Assembly: GCA_961205875.1 (NCBI GenBank)
Contig: OY540814.1
Coordinates: 8,414,993 to 8,478,992 of the forward strand
DNA length: 64,000 nt
Origin: Sialis fuliginosa
Taxonomy: Eukaryota; Arthropoda; Insecta; Megaloptera; Sialidae
Reading direction: 5' to 3'
Numbering within the stretch: the first letter of the stretch is position 1; each line of letters starts with the position of its first letter. The translations under genes and the position numbers were made by a program. Below, in pieces: positions 1-12,512 of this stretch. Below the pieces are notes generated by a model that was not told the origin of the DNA, searched no databases, and saw only the letters and a list, made by a program, of their open reading frames with translations.

Positions 1-688
1 GTTAATTTAAATATATACCTCTTTTGTTTATACGCTTTATAAATATATATTTTTATATATACATTAAAATAATAACAATTTTGTGTTAGAAAAATAACAC
101 GCATAATTTGATACCTATAGTAACTGAATTATTTTTAAATTTATAACATATAAAAATTGTATGTCTTCTAATGGTTTTACAATTATTATAATCTGGGTGG
201 TTCAATTTATCTTTAATTGGAAGGTTGGAACAGAGTTCAGGATCCAAAAACGCACATCAATACAGAGATTATTACAATTATATATTTATAAATAATAATT
301 TTCTATTAATTAACTTACACTTGCATTGATAGAGTTTCAATAATTACACTAAACAATAATTTTGATGTAGGTATTCACTAATTTCACAATACAAAATATT
401 CACTTGCGCTTATATATATGTTACACTTACATATAAGTATCCTAAACCTATCCTATAATATATCTATCTTGTTAACACAGTACCTGTGAATTACAGCGTT
501 AAAGGGCAAAAATAATTACAAATGTTTGTAATAAATGTTGTAGAGAACATTATTTTCTGTAATTTATGTTCTATTCTTTTTTTTGTATCTTTTATGAATT
601 GACCAAAAAACATTGACATGGCTGGACTGATGATAAGTCAGACATGATGGCTGAAATTGAATATTTCCTAACAACCGAAACTGATTAT

Positions 689-700
689 GCGCATGCGTCA
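689..700. promoter_or_regulatory. NRF-1-like motif, one mismatch
   Basis: The sequence TGCGCATGCGTC differs at one position from the NRF-1 (erect wing) consensus YGCGCATGCGCR. It stands out in very AT-rich surroundings and lies about 270 bases from a full match. A third, weaker relative (CGCACATGCGTG) is near 2125. Binding is an inference from the motif only. Confidence 0.35.
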
Positions 701-961
701 ACGGATGTTCGAAATTCAAATTTATCAAATTGATTTGTTAAATATATAAATAAATACATACAAGTTCAATTGTATATCAACTACAATACACTTATTTAAC
801 ACGCGAATACCTGTAATTTATTTTAATTATCAAATAATAACTAAATAAACAAACATAGATGCATACTAACTGTCAAATCTGATTAACAATTGAATAAAGA
901 AACTATAGAAGCACGTCACATACCTCTATATTATATCAAAATTGAGTTCAGTGTTGCGTCT

Positions 962-973
962 CGCGCATGCGCA
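962..973. promoter_or_regulatory. NRF-1-like palindrome, full consensus
   Basis: CGCGCATGCGCA matches every position of the NRF-1 consensus YGCGCATGCGCR. NRF-1-family sites usually lie in promoters of ubiquitously expressed genes. No exon or initiator could be recognised beside it, so it may be a distal element or a chance CpG-rich motif. Confidence 0.4.
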
Positions 974-1307
974 AATGGAAATGATACTGTTAGAAAATGT
1001 ATGAAATTTAGCCATCCGGTTTAATAGTAATTCCATAGGTATCCACTATCCAGTTAAATAATACCAGATCAGTGCCAAAAAATAATAATTTTAGTTTATT
1101 ATTAAATTAATAATCTAGTTGTCTATGAAACTAAAATCATTTATTATTTCAACTGTCAATTAAATAGATGTTTAAATACTAATGTAATGTAAGAAAGTGT
1201 TAACTTATGTAATTTCTTCTGTAACATGATGTATAAAAAAGTCTTGTGCCGACCAAGGGAGATTTTTTAAATTATTAATTTAATTAATTAAATTTACGAA
1301 AAATTAA

Positions 1308-1467
1308 ACTTCGAATTAAAATTTCGAACTAATATTTTTTAGTACCTAAAATTGTATCAAAATTAAATGGTTGACCAATGGCAGGCAATTAATCTGAACA
1401 CTTTATCGGTTTTTATTTATATTGTTCAATAATTAACTACCTTTAGTGAATTTAGGACGAGGAAGCA
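1308..1467 (-). mobile_element. Truncated MITE copy, TTGCTTCCTCG family
   Basis: This is the outer end of a repeat family with other copies at 8178-8669, 28735-29263, 50758-51573 and 60437-60970. It ends in ACGAGGAAGCA at 1457-1467 and includes the shared block 'accgataaagtgttcag' in reverse complement. Only about 160 bases remain; the opposite end is missing. Similarity continues a few bases past the terminal motif ('ctgtgcatttacttgg'), so the true boundary may be slightly further out. Confidence 0.7.
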
Positions 1468-2330
1468 CTGTGCATTTACTTGGTAGATGTTTTTTACATT
1501 TCTATTTTTTGCTATACATATATATGTTATATTATATATTATTTTAAATTATGAGTGGGTGATCTCTAATGCTCATTCTTGGTTTTCCAGTACATATTAT
1601 TTCCCCCATACTAATTAGTAGTTCATGTTTTTTGTATGATTTTTTTAGTTTTAATTCGTTATAAACACTTAAAATATATTTTCATGTTTTTAATATTCCT
1701 AGTACGTGATCATACTGTATCAAACCATTAAAACATTTCTTTATTAATATATTTTATATAAAAAGTGTCACTGATTATACAGAAGCCAGATAATATACAT
1801 AAATTAACATTATAAAACAGTCACCATCCCTAAAATTTCAGTAGATTTTTAATCAAAATTGAATAGCGATTGTGTTATAACAAGAAAGAGGTTCAATTAT
1901 TTTAACAAAATGAATGTAATTATTTCTCATATCATGCATCTCCGAACTGTTGGGACGTAATTAAAATCAGCGATTGTATAGAACAACGTTATGTAACGCC
2001 CCACCCATTCATTGAAATTAATAAGAGACATTTGTATAGGTGTCCACCCTAAATATATAACCATAAGGAAGCGGACGTGCTTTTTTAAAATTATAAGAAT
2101 TAATGACGTCTCACAATATTCGCACATGCGTGATGATTTAATCACTAAAGAGAGATAAACGTATCAAGCACGCGTATCTCAGCATACTGACTATCTCCGT
2201 CGTGTAATATATGAATTATTTTATATGTATATCTACTATATAATAATACATAAGTTTAATTTCTTTTTTTCAGTCGTCATATTTCGTGACTTCAAACAAT
2301 AGCGGCCAGATTTGGCGAATGAAAAGCACT
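1468..2330. other. AT-rich non-coding DNA
   Basis: No gene or structured repeat is seen. A short minus-strand open frame at 1927-2145 has no recognisable domain and is probably spurious. A weak NRF-1-like motif lies near 2125. Confidence 0.5.
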
Positions 2331-2590
2331 TATAATACCCCTGTGCTATACTTGTTTTATGTCGCTGGCTGGCTATAGGGTGCCGCCAGGGGGTGTATTT
2401 AGCTTTCATAATTATTCAGGCTTCTACTATTCTGAATAATTATCGATCTGTGAATTAAATCGACGGGAGATGTATAATTAACTCTTGTTTTGCATCTGCC
2501 AGCAGTTGTACAAGTACCAACGAGGGTTATGCACACTCTACATGCGTCGCTCCATGAGAATTAAAGGGTGCAGAAAGAAATCACTGATTA
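2331..2590. promoter_or_regulatory. Candidate regulatory island with CTCF-like motif
   Basis: Sequence complexity rises above the AT-rich flanks. It contains GCCGCCAGGGGGTGT at 2382-2396, close to the animal CTCF core CCGCCAGGGGGCGC, and a perfect 12-base inverted repeat (2408-2419 with 2432-2443, ATAATTATTCAG) around a 12-base loop. Several TAATT homeodomain cores follow. It has no transposon ends and no open frame. Function is inferred from composition and motifs. Confidence 0.35.
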
Positions 2591-2890
2591 TTTTAATTTA
2601 GTTCTATAATGAATGGTTTTTCCAGCTAAATCGTAATGTAGTGAAGGGATTTGTATGCGTGGTTCTGATGTAAGGTATGTTTATCTGTACTCACATGTAT
2701 AATTATAGAGTTTATAATCTATTGTACTGAATTAGATTTTATTATGTCAAAGAAATTCAAATTATATCAAATGTTTAATTTCAAAATGTTACAAAAATTT
2801 CTAGCTGCAGTAGGAATTAATATAAATTGTTTAAAATAAAAAATGATTTATTTAAAAAAAAAATTTAAAGCCCTTTGAAATATTTTATTT

Positions 2891-3588
2891 CACTGACAAG
2901 GGAACCTCATCAAGTGGCGTATTCGTATCAAGTTTAAATTTTGTATATAGTTATAGGGGCTCATGGTAAATAAGAAAAAAATTATCATAGCTGCGGTAAA
3001 ACGGTTTAAGGGGGTAAATACCCCTATTGAAATATGCCAAATAATTATATATTTCGAATAGCTCTCAAACTAATGAAGATTTAAAAAAATCTGTAATACA
3101 AAATTGTTATGATTTTTTTTGTTTTTCGAATGGCAACAGTCGAAATTCGAAAAAGTGAAATCGTTAACCTCCACCTCCCACCCAACCCATTATTTCTTTA
3201 AGATTTTATTTGCTATTTAATTATAGTATCAAATTTCACAAAAAATGTTTAACCCTTTCATCGCCACATTATCATATTTCGAAAATTGTATATAACATTT
3301 TTTATTAAGAAAAGTTTTGACTATAGTTGAAAAGTGAAGAATTTAGAAATATATTAACGGTTTCACTTTTTCGAATTTCGACTGTTGTTTTTTGTATTTA
3401 AGATTTTTAAAAATCTTTATTAGTTTCAAAGTTATTTGAAATATATAACTATTTTGGTTTTTCACCTCCTTAAACCGTTTTAACGCAACTAAGATAATTT
3501 TTTTCTTAATTACCCTGACCCCATCTAACTATATACAAAATTTAAACATGACACGAATGTGCTACTTGAAAAGGTTCCCTTGTGAGTG
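2891..3588. mobile_element. Inverted-repeat element (MITE), about 700 bp
   Basis: The ends CACTGACAAGGGAACC (2891-2906) and GGTTCCCTTGTGAGTG (3573-3588) are inverted complements with one mismatch. The pairing continues inward through the 'ttaaattttgtatatagtta' region and a block around 'cgaaattcgaaaaagtgaaa', giving arms of roughly 230-270 bases around a short centre at about 3170-3350. There is no coding capacity. I could not see a convincing target duplication, so the superfamily is unassigned. Confidence 0.8.
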
Positions 3589-5984
3589 CATATAAAAAGT
3601 GCTATACATTCTTCTAAAATATGCTCTACTGCGTAGAAAAATTTACTATGCACCCAATAATTTTTATTAAGTGGATAAAAAGAATGTCAACTTTATTGGC
3701 AATTATTACCACAATATAGAATGGACATTTTTTTATAATTCTTTATAATAAAAATGTTATAAAATTTTCAAAACATATATTAGGATATTAATTTTTTTTA
3801 ATGTGAAAAGATTTTTCAACCCTAGTTATTTTTTGTTTTGTTCAAAATCCTTTATTTTCACACTACAACCCCTCGATATTACTTTACGTACCCCTTGGAG
3901 AAGTATTCTTTCCTGATTGAGAACTGCTGACTTTACCAACCCTATTAAAGTGTTATATTTAAAACAAACATATGTACCTATAAATATATCACATACCAAT
4001 GTACAAAGTTTAAAATGGAAGTAACACAATATGTTTAAATGGACAAATGGTATAAATTAACTACACAGTCAATATTGTATGGATATTCGTATGTATACAT
4101 ATATGTATAAATATATAACATCATTTAGTCGTCCTTATTAATTTAAGTAATCGGTTTAATGTATATGTTATATTTACACAGTTTTTGAATTAACTCTGTA
4201 TATTAAAAGACAAACATTTTATCATTATTATGGATAATGATAATGAAGTAAAAAATAATATAGGTATAATATGTATAGGGAAAAAAGTTAAATATATCAG
4301 ACAAATTAAAAAAATGGTTTTGTATATCAACCGATCGGTTTGTTTGTTTTGCTATTACTGCTATGTGTTAAATTCAATTTAGTTATTAGTGAATTTCACT
4401 TATGTGTCGGAAGCTGCTTTTGTAAATAGAGATACTTGTTTATTTATAACATTCATTTGTTTGTTAGCTGGTATGTGTCATGTAATATGTATACATATTA
4501 CATTAAATATTTATTCGATAAATAACTTTCTTAAATTATTCAGTTAAGTTGATGCATAGCTACACCAGAGTCAATAATACCTATCAGGTTATTCCAAAAT
4601 AAAGCGGTTTTTAATTATTTTTTTTAAATGAACCAAAAACAAATTAAAATTTTATATTTTTCCTCATTTTTTACAAACTTTTTTTAATTACTTCCGATTA
4701 TTTTTTTTAGTTCTTTTTGGCTAGAACTGAAACATGTGTTCTAGTATGTTCATACCGTTATCAACAGTAACTACTGTATCAGGCTCAAATGATTTATACA
4801 CTTGGAAACAACTGCTAATCCGGTGATAATCTCTGAAAAATATGATGAATGAATTTTATTGTTTTCCAATCGAATTTTTCTAGCTCCCACAACACATCTC
4901 AGTAATTTGAGATCGCGATTGTATTACCTGGGCAACACATTTAGACAGTTTATGCTATTTTTATGTTCTTTTTAACAGTAAATAAAATTTTTCTGAAAGT
5001 CATTTAGCAGTTAATATGGAGTCTTTTTAATCGTTGTCGTCAATATAATTTCATCCCACTCTACTGATTGAATAAGTTTTTTTTTAATTTCGATTGTTAT
5101 TAACATATACTTACATGTAAATTGTATTCCGTTAATTAGTCACTATCATTTTTTTCTTTCTTTTTTGAACTCCAATTTTAAAATATGTATTTTATATTTT
5201 TTAGTTAATTTTTAAACTTCACTACTACTAATTTGTGATTATAATTGCTTTATTACATAATTATGACCTGATACTTTTAATTAAATGTTTTTTTCTTGTT
5301 TATCAAAATTTATGTTAATATATATGTATAATCAGGATCTGGTAGTGGTGTTATTATTTTAGTAAAAAATAAATAAATATAATCACACCATCTAAAAACT
5401 ATATTTCTAAAATAAAATAAACATAAGAGCACATATTGAGAATTAATGGTAATAAAAATTTGTTAGCTAGCATAAATAATGTTGATAATGTTAATAACGT
5501 AATGTCAATTAAATAGTTTATTAACGTAGAATAAAATAAACAATAGCAGATAACGGTCACGAAACAATTAAATATACGGTGTGCCTTATTTAATTGGTCT
5601 ATAAAGAAAAAGGAAATGGGCGACAATAATTAGGCATATGTTTATAAATTATAATAATATATAATTACATAGTACATTTGGAAAAACGAACCTATTTATA
5701 ATTTATTTTGTTAATTACCACAGAACCATTTATTTTTACTGTTTTTAATGGAAAGTTTACGGGTTTGTCCCAATGGATCTCATAAAAATAAAACTCGTAC
5801 ACGTATGTAATTATTATAATAATCACTCATTTTGAGATAATGAAAGCATATCAATTGTTCTCGTTCTTATAACTTTTATAACGCGCAGTATTATACCTAC
5901 AGTGATATAATTAAAGTTTAATGAAAATTTTATTCATCTAGTTAAAACGTAATAAGACATAATAATTATATTTACATAGAAAGA
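3589..5984. other. AT-rich non-coding DNA
   Basis: I see no gene, promoter or paired transposon ends in these 2.4 kb. Short minus-strand open frames (3826-4029, 5399-5626) are hydrophobic AT-rich translations without recognisable motifs. Confidence 0.5.
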
Positions 5985-6190
5985 AAAAAGTCCTGAGTGA
6001 TTTGACTCATCAATGCCCAACCTAAACCACTGGACTTTAAAACGTGAAATATTTAGGAGCGTCTTTCTTTTATGACTGATCCAGTGAAGAAAGGAGAGAA
6101 GGGTATTTTATTTTTTTATACTCCAGTAAAAAATGGACTTCGTCCAAGAAATTATTTTTTATGCATAAATCATCTTCTACGAGAGTGATA
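5985..6190 (+). repeat. LINE/SINE-derived repeat fragment
   Basis: The phrase 'gactcatcaatgcccaacc' followed by 'aaaccactggac' and 'acgtgaaat' matches the better preserved repeat that starts at 14871 ('tgattcatcatcgcccagcc', 'aaacctctggacc', 'acatgaaat'). This is a common arthropod interspersed repeat with RTE-like tails. The copy is short and degenerate. Confidence 0.55.
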
Positions 6191-8177
6191 ATAAAATAAT
6201 AAATTATTGTTAAAATTGTTTCCTGATTGTCCAACATCAAACAAGTCAAAATTAAGTATCTATCTTCATTTATAAATTAATAATAATAATTATATTATCG
6301 TTGAAAGATAAAAATGATATCTATTAAATCATATTTTATTGAACACATATATAATGTGTAATGCACTGTTTAATATGCAATAAATTTTATTTTAGTTCAA
6401 ATTTGAAAAAGTGCCAAACATAACTACTCATGTAAATATTTGCTACATTGAAGTATTTCGTTTATTAACTTATTTAATGTTAGATACATTTTGTATTACA
6501 TGCAGTAAACAGTTTTAATGTATACTTATGTTTTTAATGAAAAGAATTATGCACGCTCATTTTTTTTATTTTTTTTATAATTTCCTAAATATTTACGATT
6601 TGTCTTTAATATGGAAAACTGCCACGAAAGCCTACAGAAAATAAACTATGGTATATCGATTTTTTTTTTATTTTAAAGTCTAGCCATTTAAAATATAATA
6701 TGGGATTAATATAAAAATAATTGGTTATATTAATTAAGCTGTCCGGAAATTAACTTTTTCAGGTCTATGAATTTATAATTTTGAGTTTACTGGTGTCAAC
6801 ACCAAGAAAACTTTCCGCACCTTATAAATTTATTAATTATTAGTTGATATAAAAAATATCATATAATTGAGAGCGTTTAAACAGTAAGGGAAATTGATGT
6901 TTTATAATTACGTAGTTAAATGGGTGATAAACATGTTTTTCAATTTATTAGTATGTAATTAAAATATTGTATTATTTTTTTTTTCAGAAAATTATTTTGC
7001 CATTCAAGTAAAAAATATTTATTCGTTATAAGGATGTAACTAATATTTTATTTTCAATATTGTTTTTTTATGAATTTAGACGATTATCTAATAAGATTAT
7101 TATAATAAATAATGTTTTTTTTAAATTTATTTATTTTACTAAAAATATAGGTACTTATTATAAAAATTATAATCTTTTATTTAAAAATTCAATAGGTAAG
7201 TCTGTAAATTATTGCAATAGAGATAGTAAATTTTGATTTAGGAATTGTAATTTTTTTTTAAATTTGAGTTCCATTTTCTCCGTTATTTTGAGATATCAAC
7301 GTTTTGGATGAAGGCAAAAAATACATTTGTAATTTTGTTACATATTTCTTTTTATTGGAAAAAAGTTATTAATTAAGCTTTTCGTTGGTTAATTAGATAC
7401 ATTTTCTAATAAAATTTGAAAAACATTAGTTTTTTATAGTCAATCTCTCTTCAACCATAGTATTTTGCAGAAAGTATTTTTGTAAAATTATAATTTCAAT
7501 AAAATTTTAATAGTTATCAGTTATTTTCTATAATGTTGTAAATTTTTGTTTTGAATGAAACTACATTAATATCTCAAAACTTTTGTGGGTTGATACATTA
7601 GTGCATAATACAGTTCATTTATAAAGAATAAATTACATAAATTTCATCGACCGAGGGTCTACTAATAATTGGAACAAGAAATTTATTAGATGCGGACATT
7701 TTTTTAACGTTGCCATGAATATAATCAAAATATTAATTTCCGAGTAGCTAAGATAAAAAATATAATTATAAAACAAAATTACACATTTTAAATACCTTAG
7801 TTAGCATTTATAGTTATATTCTTTTTGAATATAACAACTACAATAATTTTCTGTTATTTAGTTTTACGTCAAGTATTCAAAATATTAACTTTTATCTGTA
7901 CTGATTGTACTATTTCAAAATTATTTATTTTGATCAAAAACATATGATTATTAACTCCATTTGTACATAGTTGTTTTGAGAAATATTATTGTTATTTTTA
8001 TACTTTCAGATGGTTACATTCAAATGCATATAGAAACATAAATATCCGGTATTATAGAGGAACTAACAAAATTTATTATTTAACAAGCTTTTTCAAATGG
8101 GATAACACACCTGTATAAAAATTCCTTTCAAGTTTCATATCATGATATGAAAAAATATCTCCCAAATAAATGCACAG
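6191..8177. other. AT-rich non-coding DNA
   Basis: Long T and A runs dominate. I found no coding region, no paired inverted repeats and no regulatory island here. Confidence 0.5.
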
Positions 8178-8669
8178 TGCTTTCTCGTGCTAAATTCACC
8201 AAAGGTAGTTAATTATTGAACAATTTAAATAAAAACCGATAAAGTGTTCAGATAAATTGCCTGGAATTGGTTTTTTTCTTCACAGTTTCAATCTTCAATT
8301 TTAAAAAACAAATGACGATTTTTTAAAGCAAATTGAGATACATCTTTTAGGGGAATATTTTACAACAAACGCTGTAGAATGCTCTACAAAAAAGATTCTA
8401 TAAAATTTTCACGTAACATGTGTCGTTCTTGAGATATCTCAAGCCAGACCCAACCATCCAACCAAATTTCTTTAATATCGGTTCAGTGGTTCATGAGTTA
8501 TGCGTGTGACAAGGATTCAGGGAACAGACAGACACACACACACACACAGTGTTTGTCTTGACTGGAAACGGAAAGATCAATTTGAAATTTTGAAATCGAA
8601 GAAGAATTGTTTTGTCTCATTTTAAAACGATCACAAAGCTTCGCGTATCTTCGATATTGCGAGGAAGCA
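8178..8669 (+). mobile_element. MITE copy, TTGCTTCCTCG family
   Basis: The left end reads TGCTTTCTCGTGC and the right end GCGAGGAAGCA, short terminal inverted repeats. Internal blocks 'ttcaccaaaggtagttaat', 'attctataaaattttcacg' and 'tcggttcagtggttcatgag' are shared with the other copies. The '(ca)n' stretch at about 8530-8549 is copy-specific. There is no coding capacity. At about 492 bp it is close to the 534-bp copy at 60437-60970, suggesting a full-length element of around 0.5 kb. Confidence 0.75.
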
Positions 8670-8889
8670 ATTATCTTGTACTATCAGAGTAATATAAAGT
8701 TGAAGTCTCACTGATATAAATTCCAATAGATAATATATCATAGAATTAAACCCCGTTGAAAGTGCTAGTTAGCTAACATATTTTGTTAACCGGGCATAAA
8801 ACTTCATTTTGGTATGAAAAATATCGCTAAAATACACTCACTAGTGCCATGCACCAATTTCTCGCTTAAATAACCCACAAGTACGTGCA

Positions 8890-9275
8890 GACAGAGATAC
8901 ATTAACGGCAGATCAAAGAATTCCCAAGTGCATAACTACAGAAGTGTTCCCGATCCCCGCATATGCGTTATTGAGATCTCCTCGGCCATATAATAACCAC
9001 GTTGGTAGATTCGCGGGTACGCCGAGAACATGGCAACGGGGGAGGCTGTTTCGCAGAGGGAAGAGAGCGGTGGTAAGATGCGACCTTGAACCTGGCGTCG
9101 CGACGGGAGGGGCGGCCGTGCAGGAGAGCACCACGTGGTGTAGCGACGGCCCTGTTTACGTCGCGCGTTGGTTTTTCATTCATTCATGCGCTTTCAAACA
9201 TCGTCGCAGCTTTTACCCACGCCGCGTGTGCGTATGTGTGTATATGTACGTGTGTACGTGTGTCACGTGAAACTC
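8890..9275. promoter_or_regulatory. GC-rich island, candidate regulatory element
   Basis: This is the most GC- and CpG-rich stretch of the left third. It carries two GCCAT/ATGGC motifs (near 8986 and 9030), GAGAG at about 9063, CACGTG-type E-boxes (near 9132 and 9266) and a purine-rich block. Together these resemble a Polycomb response element or CpG-type promoter. Overlapping short ORFs on both strands are a by-product of GC content and show no domain. I could not place an initiator with confidence. Confidence 0.35.
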
Positions 9276-9339
9276 TATGCTTCCTTTTTTGTTTGGTTAT
9301 GTCGTTTATCCTGCATGTGTTTTGGCAGGTGCAATGATG

Positions 9340-10607
9340 GAAAGTGTGATAATTGGCTCGGATTGTTTTGTAGTATTATGTGCTTAATTTGTTGCAGAAA
9401 TTGTTTTGTATCCTTATTTCTGATTGTATTTAAAAGATTAAACATCAAATATTTGATATTATAATGTCAAATTCTAAAAATCATGTAAATAGAGAAAGTA
9501 TAGCGAAATGTAACGTTCGATAATTTATTAAATACTTGATAAGAATTTGACATTCTAAAATGTTATATAAATTAATGGACTTATGTATAATATAATATAA
9601 ATCTCTTTATTTTTTTTATTATAAAGACACACCTTCAGTCAGTGGCATGTATTTGTGTACTAATATATCCCACCATTTTAATATTATACGTTCATTATAA
9701 ATTGGATATTAACAAATACTTACAATAATAACAAAATTTTCAAAGCAAAAACTCAAATAGTATAATGTGGCTTATATTACAATGCATGCAAAGAAGTAAA
9801 TGTAAAAATAAGTGGCTTATATTTAAAATGTATAAATGGAAATTACTGAATACAATTATTATTATACTGTAATATAAAGTAACAATAAAATATTTACACA
9901 GATATTCATGTGTTTATCTCTGTGATTCATAGAATCTTGGAGAGAAACCAATCAGACAACGGCCTAAGGCTAAACAGAAGAGGGGCGTTGAAGATGTAAT
10001 TTACATACTGTTTTATACATTTAGATAATTGCATGGTTTTGATTTGTAATGGTTTTGCTATTTGGTATAGAGGTAAATTATTTTTTAAAACCTGATTATT
10101 AAATTAAATTGTTCAGGTCAAGTGTCGTTTTATTATTACCCGGTTATTCCGTCGGGTAAATTTTTCTAATTAGTGATTTTTTTAATGGAAATAGTTTTTA
10201 ATTTTAATGAAGTTTATTTGTTATGAAATTACTATTTGTTATTTTTATTTAAAGGTAGTTGAACTTTTATTTATTATATTATATGGAAAACTAATAAAAT
10301 ATATTAGGTATAAGTTTTATTTATTTTTATAGAATTAACATTCATTTAGAAATATTTAAATGATTTTGACAACTTAAAAGTAATATAAAATACTCGTATG
10401 GATATAGACGCACGAAAATTTTCCCGCGAAAATTATTAAAACATGATAAAATTATTTATCTGTGGCATTTATTTTTTGCATTTGAAATTAAGAAATTACG
10501 ATTTCCCAAAAAAGAATTAATTAATGCATAAATATTTAAAATTTTAGTAAAATACAAGTTATTAACTTGTAAAATTTTTAGTTATTTATAAAATAGTTAA
10601 ATAAATA
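9340..10607. other. AT-rich non-coding DNA
   Basis: No gene or paired element ends are seen. A short dyad-like phrase near 9500-9550 is not extensive enough to call. Confidence 0.45.
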
Positions 10608-11833
10608 TAAGGTAAAGTACCCAGTTATGGAACGATTTTTCCACACCTTTTTTTTGCGTTCATATAAAAAATCTATAAGTTATTAAATGGAACATTGTAA
10701 TACATTATTTGATGGGCCTATGTTTCCTCTATAACGTCATACTTACAAAACTCAAATAAATATAATATTTTTCATGATATAAAAAAAAAAGTGAATGAAC
10801 TAATGTCCACTATTATGAAACAAGATTTTTGCATTGGCACCTATGTTCCATAATTCATTCACCTAATATGGAACAGTAGTTTTTCTTCTATAAGTTATTT
10901 TTCCATTGATTTTTATAATTTTATTGATTTTAAATAATTAAATCAACCGCTTTCATTGATTTTTTTTATAAAATTACACTTGAATTCAATCTTCTATTCT
11001 ACTATTGAAGACGGTTTAGTATTTAAGGGTTGATTCTTACCCTTATAATTTATTTTAAATTTTTAATATACAGTACCCTTGTATACAGGGTTTACTACCC
11101 AGTTTGTAAATTTCACAGTTTTATCTTTACCTGTGTCCTTCGAATTAATTGTAATAAATTGGGGTTGGAGTGATTAACGTACAAAGTTGTTATTTCTTGG
11201 ACTTTGAGACAACACCACATTAATGATTTTTCTGAAATTTCATATTAATATGACAATTTTTAACAAAACTGTTCCATTCAAAAAGTCTCCCACTAATTGT
11301 GACAAGCAGTGTATCAGTAATATTAATTGGATTTAAAATATTAGATTTTTATTTTTATTGGAAATGCACCTAAAATAATATTAATGATGAAAGGAAATAA
11401 GAAAAATAATTTGAAAACATCATTAATCTTAAGCAGAACTTTATTAAATTTTTTAAATGTTATAAATCATAATAAAATATAAATATCAATAATATAAAGT
11501 TATAAAATTTAAATATACAAATTTAATACACCCAATTCTGTTTTCTCACGATACGTTCAGCCTATTAATTTAAAATTTAACAAGAAAAAGAACTTCATTG
11601 TATGAAAATAATAAATTGTATAAATTTTACAGTGATTTAGAATAAATGGATCATGTAAAATCAAATCAGTACGCATAAAAAAAAGTTTTTTATTGTTATC
11701 GACCGTGCTTCTTCAAAATCGTGTAAAAAAAATTTGTTTGAAAACAGAATTGGCTGTACCTATATGAAAAATATAAAATATTAAAAATAAGGTAACAAAG
11801 TTTATGAAAAATTAAGTTTCTTGCTTAATTTTT

Positions 11834-12324
11834 AGGGTTTCGTAGAAAACTACGAAACCTTATAGTTTCGCTCTGTCAATCTGTCTGTCTATATAAATTT
11901 TATACCGATTAAAATGAAATTTGGTATACGGACGAAGACTGATAACCCAAAAACAGAAATGATAAGATTATTGAAAAAAAAAAATTATTTGGACCCCCTT
12001 CTCATAGACTGAAAAGTATATTTAAAAAAAATTTCACTTAATCCGTTAGGTGGGGTGTCTTTAGATAGGTCTCCTAAAATGCAATAAAGTATGTTATATT
12101 TTAATTTTAACCCTCCAGTCATGAATTATTTTCTTTTAAATGTCGTTGTCAGAGCTAACTAAACTATCAATTCAAAAAATCTGAAAAAAATCCAGAATGT
12201 AGCTTTTAATTATAACAAACACTGTAGCAAAAATAGTTTATGGAAAATTTTGAAATAACTTTTTTACAAATCATAATGACTACGGAACCCATCATGTGCG
12301 TACCGAACATGCACTTGGCCGTTT
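11834..12324 (+). repeat. Lepidopteran TAGGGTTTCG...GCACTTGGCCG repeat
   Basis: The element opens 'agggtttcgtagaaaac', passes through 'ctgtctgtctat' and 'aaatgaaatttggtatacgg', and closes 'tacggaaccc...gcacttggccgttt'. This matches a very abundant lepidopteran interspersed repeat (usually TAGGGTTCCGTAC...GCACTTGGCCGG). It lies within the larger TIR transposon and abuts the 3' end of the decayed coding region. It is the clearest lineage marker in the window. The match is from memory, not a search. Confidence 0.7.
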
Positions 12325-12441
12325 CATTTTTTTAATTGTTTCATTTGTTCTTCAAATTCTTTATTTTTTTCAGCTAATCATTCGTTTCTCTTCTTGCAAT
12401 TGTTACGATGGTAATTTCATTATGTTGTAAATCAATTATAT
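12324..12441 (-). pseudogene. Decayed 3' coding segment of the transposon
   Basis: Read on the minus strand, an acceptor-like TTCTAG precedes this segment and its first codon would complete, in phase, the codon left open at 12513. The frame begins IIDLQHNEITIVT; after apparent single-base shifts it continues as QLQEEKRMI and AEKNKEFEEQMKQLKK before a stop. The charged, heptad-like composition resembles a C-terminal coiled coil. Its last bases merge with the adjoining nested repeat, so the true C-terminus is uncertain. Confidence 0.45.
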
Positions 12442-12512
12442 CTAGAATTATAAATAATATAGATAAATATTCAACATTAATTAATTAATTAATTCAAACA
12501 ATCAGTACCTAC

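Larger units (their letters stand above)
1..1307. other. AT-rich non-coding DNA
   Basis: No coding region is seen in either strand; only short random ORFs occur. The stretch is AT-rich with homopolymer runs. The only distinct features are two GC-rich palindromic motifs, listed separately at 689-700 and 962-973. Confidence 0.6.

Noticed and set aside
8913-9464. Overlapping ORFs of 71-108 codons on both strands
   Set aside because: All six frames open up because of GC-rich composition; none shows a domain, codon-like pattern or splice structure.
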